Assembly (NCBI GenBank): GCA_038154685.1
Contig: JAYPYW010000004.1
Span: 1-64,000, forward strand
DNA length: 64,000 nucleotides
Direction of reading: 5' to 3'
Source of the DNA: GCA-002722245 sp038154685
GTDB lineage: Bacteria > Bacteroidota > Bacteroidia > Flavobacteriales_C > GCA-002722245
Shown: positions 35,597 to 42,647 of the stretch, one piece after another
Layout of the letters: each line of letters begins with the position of its first letter
Position numbering within the stretch: the stretch's first letter is position 1
Made by a program: the position numbers and the translations under genes
Notes under the pieces: generated by a model
The model's database searches: none
The model's input: the letters and a program-made list of their open reading frames with translations, nothing else
What the model was told of the DNA's origin: nothing

Positions 35597-36712
35597 TTAG
35601 TTACTTACGTAGAAAGAAGTTACCTCTGCACTTGTAAATCCGTAGATAGTTTTAATCTTATCTTCTATTGAATTCAAATTAGCGATTAAAGATGCTTCAT
35701 TTAGGAATTTGTAGCTCTCTGGAGTTTCACCTGCTTCTGCTAAGAATAATGCTAAAATTTCATCAATTTGAGTATCTGTAATTATTTTGTTACTTACTCC
35801 TCTGAATCCCATTGTAAAACCAACACCTTCAGAATAAGCATGTAAAGCGTCACCTAGTTTTTCATCCTTTTCAACTCCAGATAAAGAAGCTGCTTCAGTT
35901 AACATGGTTCTTGTTCCATTACAGTAGTTAATAACTGTAGCGAAGTTTGATTTTTCCCAAGCAATTAAGTATGCTTCAACAGCTTCATCGCGCTCAGTGC
36001 TGTATGCGTCTCCAGCTTCAATAGCTGCTTTTGCCTTTAAACAAGCATTTTTAACATCGTAAAAGAACCCTGTTTTGTTGGTGTTATCTGATCTTCTTTT
36101 TGCATATTTTGCAGCAAAACCTGCATCATCAGCTGAGAAACTCGCGTCAGTACCAAAAATTTCAACTAACCTGTCGATAGCATCACTAGTTGATAAGCTT
36201 CCACCAATAATAGCTGTAGCATGGTTGTATAAGGCGGCCCCATAGCTTCCTTTATCTAACATTTGCTCAAGCTCTAAACCATTTTCGTCCAATAATCTGG
36301 TTCCTAAAATTCCTCCTTCTTCATCCACAGCCGGTGATCCTGACCCAGGGTTTTGGAAAGCATTATCATCGTTAACTGCTTTAACTATTTCATCAATCCA
36401 TCCATTAACATATGTTTTGTAGGTTGGAACAGTAACAAAAGTTAAGTTCGGACCATAAGGAAGGTCAGCAGATGTAATAGTATGACTAGGGTCAGCAACT
36501 AATGCTCCTTCTGCTGTATTAGCACCACCTGTCAATGCACTTAAATCCGCAAGAACAGCTAATTCACCAGTCGTGTTTGCTTCATAATTCGCAGAAACAT
36601 ATTCGGTTGGGATAACCAATCCTGTTTCTTCAGTTTCTTCTTCTTTCTCCTCTTTTTTACAACCCACGAAAATTAATCCTAGTGCTGCGATATATAGCCA
36701 ATTTTTATTCAT
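35597..36712 (-). CDS. DUF4856 lipoprotein (imelysin-like partner)
   Basis: 371 residues. The signal peptide ends in FVGC (Cys 18). The next residues KKEEKEEETEET hold seven Glu in nine positions; C-x-K-(D/E)2 is the lipoprotein surface-export signal of Flavobacteriia, so the protein is probably exposed on the cell surface. The body matches DUF4856: Y.ANTTGELAVLADL, LPYGPNLTFVTVPTYKTYVNGW, LDKGSYGAALYNHATAII, EAYLIAWEKSNFATVINYCN and EGVGFTMGFRG. This family repeatedly occurs beside imelysins, TonB receptors and HTTM proteins, as here, pointing to metal acquisition. It is the first gene of the operon and has a clear -7 box 28 bases upstream. Confidence 0.85.
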   Translation of the reverse strand: MNKNWLYIAALGLIFVGCKKEEKEEETEETGLVIPTEYVSANYEANTTGELAVLADLSALTGGANTAEGALVADPSHTITSADLPYGPNLTFVTVPTYKTYVNGWIDEIVKAVNDDNAFQNPGSGSPAVDEEGGILGTRLLDENGLELEQMLDKGSYGAALYNHATAIIGGSLSTSDAIDRLVEIFGTDASFSADDAGFAAKYAKRRSDNTNKTGFFYDVKNACLKAKAAIEAGDAYSTERDEAVEAYLIAWEKSNFATVINYCNGTRTMLTEAASLSGVEKDEKLGDALHAYSEGVGFTMGFRGVSNKIITDTQIDEILALFLAEAGETPESYKFLNEASLIANLNSIEDKIKTIYGFTSAEVTSFYVSN

Positions 36713-36740
36713 GATAAACAGTTTTGTTTTAATGTGATTG

Positions 36741-36748
36741 CAAAGCTA
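36741..36748 (-). promoter_or_regulatory. -7 promoter box TAGCTTTG of the metal-uptake operon
   Basis: Exact TAnnTTTG match on the minus strand, 28 bases before the ATG at 36712. I see no convincing Fur-box palindrome around it. Confidence 0.6.
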
Positions 36749-36912
36749 TGTTGTTTCCTAAATCCTGAAATACCCTTTTTGTGGTATTATAACATTTTTC
36801 GACTCCAAAACCCTTTATATATAAGGGTTTGTTTATGATTTCCATATTCAAAAACTTATCGATTTTAGGACTAAAAAATGGAATAAAAGTATGCATCTAA
36901 AGAACCTTTCCG

Positions 36913-36920
36913 TAGCTTTG
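36913..36920 (+). promoter_or_regulatory. -7 promoter box TAGCTTTG of the radical SAM gene
   Basis: Exact TAnnTTTG match ending 5 nt before the ATG at 36926, predicting a leaderless transcript. Confidence 0.65.
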
Positions 36921-36925
36921 TTTTA

Positions 36926-37963
36926 ATGAAGGCCAGAATTAAAGATCAGCTTAACCTTACTTCTAAACTAACACCTACCAAATTGGTGAATAGTTTTAAG
37001 TTGTTAGCTAGTTTTTATTGGTCGAGAATCACAAAAAAACCAGTTCAATGGGGGTATCCTGCAAGCATATCGTTTGAACCTACTACTTCTTGTAATTTAA
37101 GATGTCCTGAATGCCCAAGCGGTTTACGTGCTTTTACCCGTCCAACTGGGATGTTGGAAAACAAGTTTTTTAAGGATTCAATTTTACAGCTTAAAAAGCA
37201 ATTACATTATTTAACTTTTTATTTCCAGGGAGAACCTTATTTAAATCCAGCGTTTTTGGACATGGTGAAGTTCGCTCACGATAATAAAATCTATACGGCT
37301 ACTTCAACCAATGCTCACTACCTGAAGCCAGAAATGGCTAGGAAAACGATTGAATCCGGTTTGGACCGGTTAATTATTTCCATTGATGGTACAACTCAAG
37401 ATACATATGAATCCTATAGAGTAGGAGGTAAGTTAGATAAGGTAATTGAAGGAGCTAAAAATATTATTGCTGCGAAAAAGGAAATGAATTCTTCCAAGCC
37501 TTTTGTAATATTCCAGTTCTTGGTTGTTAAGCCCAATGAGCATCAAATTGATGATGTATTGAAGTTGGGAAAGGAGATTGGTGTAGATGAAGTAAGATTA
37601 AAAACAGCTCAGGTTTACGATTATAAAAATGGAAACGAGTTAATTCCTTCCATCGATAAATATTCTCGCTATTATCAAAAGAAAGACGGTACTTGGGGAG
37701 TTAAAAATCGAATGATTAACGCTTGTTGGAGAATGTGGCAAGGATGTGTTATTACCTGGAATGGAGGGATTGTTCCTTGTTGTTTCGATAAAGATGCTAC
37801 TCACCAATTAGGGCAATTAGCTGAACAGGACTTTAAATCAATTTGGAAGGGTCAAAAGTACAAAGGTTTCCGTCAGGCAATTTTAAAATCTCGTTCAGAA
37901 ATCGATATCTGTAAAAACTGTACAGAAGGAACCAAAGTTTGGGGAGAGAAGAGTGCTACCTAA
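36926..37963 (+). CDS. Radical SAM/SPASM-domain protein
   Basis: 345 residues. The 4Fe-4S radical SAM motif CNLRCPEC is at residues 56-63 (Cys 56, 60, 63), followed by the TFYFQGEPYLNP glycine-rich strand and LIISIDGTTQDTYESYRVGG. The C-terminal SPASM region has the Cys pattern CWRMWQGC, IVPCCFD and CKNC for one or two auxiliary clusters. Members of this subgroup modify peptides, cofactors or sugars; no precursor peptide or partner gene is adjacent, so the substrate is unknown. The gene stands alone between a divergent metal-uptake operon and a TfoX-like gene. Confidence 0.88.
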   Translation: MKARIKDQLNLTSKLTPTKLVNSFKLLASFYWSRITKKPVQWGYPASISFEPTTSCNLRCPECPSGLRAFTRPTGMLENKFFKDSILQLKKQLHYLTFYFQGEPYLNPAFLDMVKFAHDNKIYTATSTNAHYLKPEMARKTIESGLDRLIISIDGTTQDTYESYRVGGKLDKVIEGAKNIIAAKKEMNSSKPFVIFQFLVVKPNEHQIDDVLKLGKEIGVDEVRLKTAQVYDYKNGNELIPSIDKYSRYYQKKDGTWGVKNRMINACWRMWQGCVITWNGGIVPCCFDKDATHQLGQLAEQDFKSIWKGQKYKGFRQAILKSRSEIDICKNCTEGTKVWGEKSAT

Positions 37964-37989
37964 AGAGGTTTTAGATATTAGGTTTAAGG

Positions 37990-38041
37990 TTTCAGGAAGT
38001 AAATAAACTGGTTTCTCAATTCTGATTTCTGACTCCTGAAA
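37990..38041. repeat. Intergenic inverted repeat TTTCAGGAAGT / ACTCCTGAAA
   Basis: Arms of 11 and 10 bases enclose a 31-base interior composed of further TTTCT / TTCTGA words (CAATTCTGATTTCTGACTCC). It lies between two co-directional genes. No ORF. Confidence 0.5.
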
Positions 38042-38061
38042 ATTATTCATAATTTCCCGCA

Positions 38062-38403
38062 ATGGCTTTCAATGAATATTTAGCGGATAGGGTTCGTCAA
38101 AGAATGTCTTCTTTGGATGATGTTTTTGAGAAAAAAATGATGGGTGGTTTAATCTTTATGGTTAATGAAAAGATGTGCGTGGGAGTCGATATTGATAAAA
38201 AGACCAATGAAGATCGGTTAATGGTTAGAGTAGGTAAATTAGCTTATGAGGATCTTCTTGGAAAAAATGGAAGCAGATTAATGGATTTTACAGGGAAGCC
38301 TATGAGAGGTTTTCTGTTTATTTCTCCTGATGGTTTTGATGCTGAGGAAGATTTAGATTTCTGGATTGAAAAGGCTTTAGAATTTAATCAACTAATAAAG
38401 TAG
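38062..38403 (+). CDS. TfoX N-terminal domain protein
   Basis: 113 residues, only the N-terminal TfoX/Sxy domain (PF04993): LADRVRQRM, the conserved KKMMGGLIFMVNEKMCVGV where glycine-rich FGG or MGG is typical, RLMVRVGKLAYEDLL, and MRGFLFISPDGF. In competent Proteobacteria the full protein has an extra C-terminal domain and regulates competence; single-domain versions are widespread and of unknown role. A near-consensus box TAATTTCC lies 4 nt upstream. Confidence 0.8.
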   Translation: MAFNEYLADRVRQRMSSLDDVFEKKMMGGLIFMVNEKMCVGVDIDKKTNEDRLMVRVGKLAYEDLLGKNGSRLMDFTGKPMRGFLFISPDGFDAEEDLDFWIEKALEFNQLIK

Positions 38404-38415
38404 AAAAATGTTTTT

Positions 38416-38432
38416 TTGGTATGAATTTTGAT
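38416..38432 (+). promoter_or_regulatory. Sigma-54-like promoter motif TTGGTATGAATTTTGAT
   Basis: GG and GA are separated by exactly 10 bases. A start about 12 bases on leaves a leader of about 14 bases before the ATG at 38456. Third copy of the motif found at 10761 and 30532. Confidence 0.55.
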
Positions 38433-38455
38433 TTTAGTTGGAAAACTAAAACAGG

Positions 38456-39082
38456 ATGAAAATTACAATTAAACTGATGCTCATTTTCTTGATGAGTATG
38501 TCTTCAATGGCCCAAAATTATTTAGAGCCACCATTACTCACTTTTACTCAAACTCAAACTGTGAGTGTTAAACCAAATACTGCAGTTATAAGAATAGAGT
38601 TAAGAAAGAGTTTTGAGCAAGTTGGTAATACTCGATTGCTTGATTTTTTTACAGAGTTAGAAATTAATAATCGCCTTTTGGGAATTGAAAAAAGAAGTGT
38701 TGAGTTGTTTCCAACTTTTGCTGATTCTGCTGGATATGTTAAGAGAGCAGTTATTTCTGTAAATGATTTATCTAAAATTGAGCCTTATTTATTATTGCTT
38801 AAACAAAGAAATGTTCATGTTACCTCTACTCAGTTTTTATACTCAAACCTAAATCAGCTAAAACAACAAGCATATTTGGAAGGGATTAAAGTTGCTAAAA
38901 TTAGGGCTCAGGAATTATCATCAGCCTTAAGTGCCGTATTGGGTAAGGTTTATTCAATTAAGGAATCGAAGTTCGAAATAGATAATTACGCCAATAATAC
39001 TATTCAGCAAAGTGATTATTTGAGTTCGCCTTTGGAATTGAATATTGTATTGGAATTGGAGGATTCTTATTTGTTGAATTAA
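38456..39082 (+). CDS. SIMPL (DUF541)-like secreted protein
   Basis: 208 residues. A signal peptide (residues 1-19, ending SMAQ) is followed by a beta/alpha domain. TQTVSVKPNTAVIRIEL in the first strand and the long helix LKQQAYLEGIKVAKIRAQELSSAL, then LGKVYSIKES, match the SIMPL family (PF04402). Members are periplasmic or outer-membrane proteins of unclear function, one being associated with interleukin-1 receptor signalling in animals. Stands alone behind a sigma-54-like motif and is convergent with hemD. Confidence 0.75.
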   Translation: MKITIKLMLIFLMSMSSMAQNYLEPPLLTFTQTQTVSVKPNTAVIRIELRKSFEQVGNTRLLDFFTELEINNRLLGIEKRSVELFPTFADSAGYVKRAVISVNDLSKIEPYLLLLKQRNVHVTSTQFLYSNLNQLKQQAYLEGIKVAKIRAQELSSALSAVLGKVYSIKESKFEIDNYANNTIQQSDYLSSPLELNIVLELEDSYLLN

Positions 39083-39093
39083 ACTTTAGCGTT

Positions 39094-39121
39094 TTAACCC
39101 CCTCAGTTCTGCGGGGGTTAA
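39094..39121. terminator. Bidirectional hairpin overlapping the hemD stop codon
   Basis: Perfect 9-bp stem TTAACCCCC / GGGGGTTAA with a 10-nt loop lies between convergent genes; the hemD TAA is inside one arm. T-tracts on either side are short, so efficiency is uncertain. Confidence 0.65.
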
Positions 39122-39786
39122 ATCAAATCAATCAATCCTAATTCACCAGTGGACTTTGGAGTAACATAATCAGAAATACCCAAATCTTCTAATTGATTTC
39201 CAGTAGTAGGGCCCATTGAAATTACTTTTTGATTCTTGTTGATGTTAAATTTCGAAAAGTAAGCTCGTGCGTTTGAAGGGCTAGTGAAAATGAGTGTATC
39301 AGCTTTGGGGTTTTCGAAATCTGATTTTTCAGATGTGTTGTAAACTACTAAATCAAAAACTTTTGATTGATCTGTGAAATATTGTTGGATGGTTCTTTTG
39401 GAGATATTGGAAACTGGAAATAAGCACGTACCTCCATTTACAGCAGCTTCGAATTGTTTTCCAACCTCATGCACATTTACGGCATCTCCAACAAAATCAA
39501 TTTCGTGTACATGTTTAGCTAATTCTTTGTAGGTGCCTTTTCCAACGCAAGCTACCTCTCGGTTACCTAAATTGAGCTTCTGTTTAAAGAAAAACCTTAC
39601 TGAGTTTTTACTAGTGAAAAATATCCAATCAGTGTCAGGAATATTGTTTACTTCATTAGCCTCAAAACCAATTAAGGATTCAGCAATAATTTCATATTCA
39701 GGTAAAATAAAACCTGATAGGAATAGACTATTTCTGTCGAGGTTTTTAGAAATAAAGACTCTTTTAGTTGCTACTTTTTTTTTAAT
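39118..39786 (-). CDS. hemD: Uroporphyrinogen-III synthase without a normal start codon, in the -1 frame of hemC
   Basis: The frame from 39774 down to 39118 encodes 218 residues beginning VATKRVFISKNLDRNSLFL, containing DTDWIFFTSKNSVRFFF and ACVGKGTYKEL, which are HemD signatures; the enzyme closes hydroxymethylbilane with D-ring inversion to uroporphyrinogen III. The C-terminal half includes KADTLIFTSPSNARAYF and VISMGPTTGNQLEDLG. Upstream the frame meets a TGA at 39787-39789 and contains only ATT AAA AAA AAA before the conserved N-terminus, so there is no ATG, GTG or TTG where the protein should begin; a GTG at 39474 would delete the N-terminal half of the enzyme. The frame enters exactly by a -1 slip in the last hemC codons. 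Either an ATT start at 39786, frameshifting or a homopolymer error explains this. Confidence 0.9.
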   Translation of the reverse strand: MKKKVATKRVFISKNLDRNSLFLSGFILPEYEIIAESLIGFEANEVNNIPDTDWIFFTSKNSVRFFFKQKLNLGNREVACVGKGTYKELAKHVHEIDFVGDAVNVHEVGKQFEAAVNGGTCLFPVSNISKRTIQQYFTDQSKVFDLVVYNTSEKSDFENPKADTLIFTSPSNARAYFSKFNINKNQKVISMGPTTGNQLEDLGISDYVTPKSTGELGLIDLI

Positions 39787-40661
39787 TCAGCTACAATTGA
39801 ATCTGCAGCACCTTCTTCAGAATTAAAAGTAGATTGCAATCTTTTTAAAGATCCGTCTTCCTGACCAAGAGCAGTCCAAACTTCGTATTTCCCGTCAATT
39901 TTTTCAGCATAAACACCAAGTGGTAACTGGCAACCTCCGTTTAATTTATTTAAAACGCCTCTTTCGATATTGATGATAGATTTAACTTCTGCGTTATTCA
40001 TTTGGGAGACAAACTTTCTAGTTTGTTCATCGTTTGCGCGGATTTGTAACCCTAAAACACCTTGTGCCGGCGCTGGGATAAAATCTTGTGGCTTTAAAAC
40101 TTCAACTTGAAATTCGGAAAGTTCAATTTCTAATCTTGATACTCCAGCGTTGGCTAAAACAATGGCATCATAATTACCTTGTCTTAGTTTATCAATTCTA
40201 GTAGGTACATTACCCCTTAAGTCCTTGATTTCAATATCAGAGCGGAAAGTATTTAATAAAGCCTTTCTTCTTGCCGAAGAAGTTCCAACAATAGCTCCTT
40301 CTTTTAAAGCTAATTGTTTTGATGGATCGTAAGCATCTTTTTGAATAAGTAATATGTCCGAAGGATTTTCTCTATCAGATACAGCTACAATTTCCAACCC
40401 TTCAGGTTGATTAGTTTCTAAATCTTTATGCGAGTGAACGGCCAAATCAACTGATTCATTTAAAAGAGCCTCTTCAATTTCTTTGGTAAAGAATCCTTTA
40501 CCTTCAAGCTTATCGAAACTTAGGTGTTGGATTTTATCTCCTTGGGTTTTGATAATGTTGATTTCAACCTCACAACCCATTTTTTCCAATTCACCTTTAA
40601 CAAAATTAGCCTGCCATAATGCAAGGTCACTTCCTCTTGTTCCGATTTTTATCAATGCCAT
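39771..40661 (-). CDS. hemC: Hydroxymethylbilane synthase (porphobilinogen deaminase)
   Basis: 296 residues, typical length. It polymerises four porphobilinogens to hydroxymethylbilane in tetrapyrrole synthesis. Key elements: IGTRGSDLALWQA at the N-terminus, VHSHKDL with the catalytic Asp 80, GTSSARRKALL and LRGNVPTRIDKL for substrate carboxylate binding, PAPAQGVLGLQIR, and LNGGCQLPLG with the dipyrromethane-cofactor Cys 244. It ends ELKKK in a nine-A run, directly joined to hemD, and a variant -7 box TAACTTTA stands 4 nt before its ATG. Confidence 0.97.
   Translation of the reverse strand: MALIKIGTRGSDLALWQANFVKGELEKMGCEVEINIIKTQGDKIQHLSFDKLEGKGFFTKEIEEALLNESVDLAVHSHKDLETNQPEGLEIVAVSDRENPSDILLIQKDAYDPSKQLALKEGAIVGTSSARRKALLNTFRSDIEIKDLRGNVPTRIDKLRQGNYDAIVLANAGVSRLEIELSEFQVEVLKPQDFIPAPAQGVLGLQIRANDEQTRKFVSQMNNAEVKSIINIERGVLNKLNGGCQLPLGVYAEKIDGKYEVWTALGQEDGSLKRLQSTFNSEEGAADSIVAELKKK
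39774..39780 (-). promoter_or_regulatory. Candidate -1 slippery heptamer A-AAA-AAG at the hemC/hemD junction
   Basis: The last hemC codons read TTA AAA AAA AAG TAG. The heptamer A AAA AAG is in the correct phase for -1 slippage, is the type used in Escherichia coli dnaX, lies in a run of nine A and is followed at once by the zero-frame stop. After the slip the next codon is GTA, the first hemD codon. A weak TATTTCT / AGAAATA stem lies about 20 nt downstream. Confidence 0.55.
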
Positions 40662-40665
40662 ACGG

Positions 40666-40673
40666 TAAAGTTA
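40666..40673 (-). promoter_or_regulatory. -7 promoter box TAACTTTA of hemC-hemD
   Basis: One base off TAnnTTTG, 4 nt before the hemC ATG on the minus strand. Same spacing as the other predicted leaderless genes. Confidence 0.5.
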
Positions 40674-40774
40674 ATAAATCGAACATTGAACCAGTAATGA
40701 AATGAAACAATAAAGCGAAATATTTAAGCATGGGATTTAAATTGTTTTTATCTTTATGACGAACAGTTATTGGC

Positions 40775-41224
40775 ATGAAAAGAGCATTAAACAGAGTTTT
40801 ATTTTTTGGAGCGTTAATTAGCTTATTCGCTTTTGCCCCAACTACAGATAAAGTTTACGTAGGAGTAACGGTTAAGAAAACTATTAGCCAGGTGAAGGAG
40901 AACCTTTTTGAATTATCAATTGTAGTTGAGAATGGAGATAAAATTAATGGAATCGCCAAGTACGAAGCTAAACTTCCATTAACTGCTGATTTCGTTAAAG
41001 AGGTAAGTAGAGACAAATCTGTTAATTTCAAGATTGAAGGAAGAAAAGTAAAAATGATCTGGATGCATTTACAGAAAAATGAATCTTATGAGGCTGTTTT
41101 TCAGTTCAGATCTAAATTGAATATCAATAAATTAAGAATGACGGGTAAATTAATGGGACATGAAAATGGAGTAAAGGTTATGTTTCCTGATAATAGCTCT
41201 CTGAATGTTGTTAATGCTGAATAA
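40775..41224 (+). CDS. Secreted hypothetical protein
   Basis: 149 residues with a signal peptide (residues 5-21, RVLFFGALISLFAFAP). The mature part is beta-rich: VYVGVTVKKTISQVKENLFELSIV, then IAKYEAKLPLTADFVKEV and VKMIWMHLQKNESYEAVFQF. I recognise no family. Its length and fold suggest a small periplasmic beta-sandwich. A box TATCTTTA lies 18 bases upstream of the ATG. It is divergent from hemC, and its 3' end overlaps the convergent aldehyde dehydrogenase gene by 14 bases. Confidence 0.75.
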   Translation: MKRALNRVLFFGALISLFAFAPTTDKVYVGVTVKKTISQVKENLFELSIVVENGDKINGIAKYEAKLPLTADFVKEVSRDKSVNFKIEGRKVKMIWMHLQKNESYEAVFQFRSKLNINKLRMTGKLMGHENGVKVMFPDNSSLNVVNAE

Positions 41225-42593
41225 CAACTAGTTTTTGTTTTAGCATTTCATTTACCGAAAATTCTATTCCGCCCAAGCCTTCACCACTAAATCCTTGTCC
41301 GCCAAAAGGCATCCAATCAACTCTAAAAGCAGGATGGGTATTAATCATTACCGCAGCACAGTTTAGTTGTTCGCTAAAATTTATGGATTGGTTAATATTT
41401 TGTGTGTAGGCAGCTGATTGAAAAATGTAAGGGGAAGAATTAGCACGTTGAATAGCTTCTTGATCATCAGAATAAGAATAAACGCAAATTACTGGTCCGA
41501 ATATTTCTTCTTGGGTGACTTTACTGGAATCACTGGGATTTAGAAGAATTGTAGGTTCGTAACATTGATTTTGTAATTTATTTCCTCCACAAATTAAAGT
41601 AGCCCCTTCGGTGATAGCTTCCTGAACCCAATCATCAATTCTATTCAAAGCAGCTTTAGAAATAATAGGTCCAATAGCTGTGGTTTCTTCTTTTTGATTA
41701 CCTACTTTTTGTAATTGAGCTTGAGTGCTTAATTGCGCGACAAACGAATCTACAATACTTTCATGAACGTAAACCCGTTGAGCAGAAACACATACCTGTC
41801 CGGCATGATAAAACCCTGCTTTGGCAATTTGCGGAACAGCGTCGGCTAGCTTCGCATCTTCAGCTACAATTACTGGAGCATTTCCTCCATGTTCAAGCGC
41901 TATGGTTACACCAGGAGCCATCTTGGATTTGATCTTCCATCCAACCTTCGAAGAACCAATAAAGGAAATATAACCTAACTGAATACTTTGGGATAACTCA
42001 GCTGTTGTTTCATTGTCACATAATAGATAAGTGCACCATTCTTTTGGTAAACCAGCCTCATACAGTAAGTTAATCATCTTCTTACTCACCAATGGAGTAG
42101 TTAAAGCAGGTTTGTAAATTACTGGGCACCCAGCTGCAACGCAAGGTACAATTTGATGAATAGCTAAATTAATCGGGTGGTTAAACGCACTTATAGAAAG
42201 CACAACACCCATAGGTGATTTTTTTGTGAAAGCCAATTTATTACTGCTTACACTGTTTAAATCCATGGGAATCATTTCCCCTTTAATGTTTTGGATGGCT
42301 TGGATTCCCAATTTAACTCCGTTCAGCGCCCTTTTCATTTCAACAACAGAATCCGTAATAGGTTTTCCTCCCTCAGATAAACTTATTTGAATTAACTCTT
42401 CTTGATTGGCTTCCAGTAATTCATAGAATTTTTCAAGAATTTGAATTCTTTGTTCCTTCGGCAATCCATTTGGATTTGATTTATGAAGGTTAAAAGCAGC
42501 TTGAAGCTTTCGAAAAGCTTGTTCTTTTGATTCTAATTCAAGGTTAGAAATTACTTCTGAAGTAAATGGGTTAACAACGTCCAAATTTGTCAT
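41211..42593 (-). CDS. NAD(P)-dependent aldehyde dehydrogenase (GapN/lactaldehyde-dehydrogenase-like)
   Basis: 460 residues. All class signatures are present: AFNHPINLAIHQI with the transition-state Asn 138, the VIYKPALTTPL cofactor strand, FIGSSKVGWKI for the dinucleotide, IALEHGGNAPVIV with general base Glu 234, HAGQVCVSAQR with catalytic Cys 268, and EEIFGPVICVY. The GQVC and SFIGSSKVG variants place it near non-phosphorylating glyceraldehyde-3-phosphate or lactaldehyde dehydrogenases; the substrate cannot be fixed. It lies 54 bases after radA in the same direction and is convergent with a small secreted-protein gene. Confidence 0.88.
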   Translation of the reverse strand: MTNLDVVNPFTSEVISNLELESKEQAFRKLQAAFNLHKSNPNGLPKEQRIQILEKFYELLEANQEELIQISLSEGGKPITDSVVEMKRALNGVKLGIQAIQNIKGEMIPMDLNSVSSNKLAFTKKSPMGVVLSISAFNHPINLAIHQIVPCVAAGCPVIYKPALTTPLVSKKMINLLYEAGLPKEWCTYLLCDNETTAELSQSIQLGYISFIGSSKVGWKIKSKMAPGVTIALEHGGNAPVIVAEDAKLADAVPQIAKAGFYHAGQVCVSAQRVYVHESIVDSFVAQLSTQAQLQKVGNQKEETTAIGPIISKAALNRIDDWVQEAITEGATLICGGNKLQNQCYEPTILLNPSDSSKVTQEEIFGPVICVYSYSDDQEAIQRANSSPYIFQSAAYTQNINQSINFSEQLNCAAVMINTHPAFRVDWMPFGGQGFSGEGLGGIEFSVNEMLKQKLVVIQH

Positions 42594-42610
42594 AGCCCTA
42601 AAAATAGAAA

Positions 42611-42641
42611 AGATCTGCGGGATCTACGAGATCCGCGAGCG
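42611..42641. repeat. Imperfect palindrome of the ATCTGCGGGAT / ATCCGCG type
   Basis: AGATCTGCGGGATCT and AGATCCGCGAGC are near-inverted copies separated by ACG. The same words make the element at 6128-6148. It lies between radA and the aldehyde dehydrogenase gene. Confidence 0.5.
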
Positions 42642-42647
42642 AATTAA

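Noticed and set aside
36713..36925. Fur box in the promoter of the metal-uptake operon
   Set aside because: Searched by eye for a GATAATGATAATCATTATC-like palindrome; only short AT-rich near-matches, not convincing.
39118..39474. Short hemD beginning at GTG 39474
   Set aside because: It would lack the N-terminal half of the enzyme, while the upstream frame encodes clear HemD sequence back to the hemC end.
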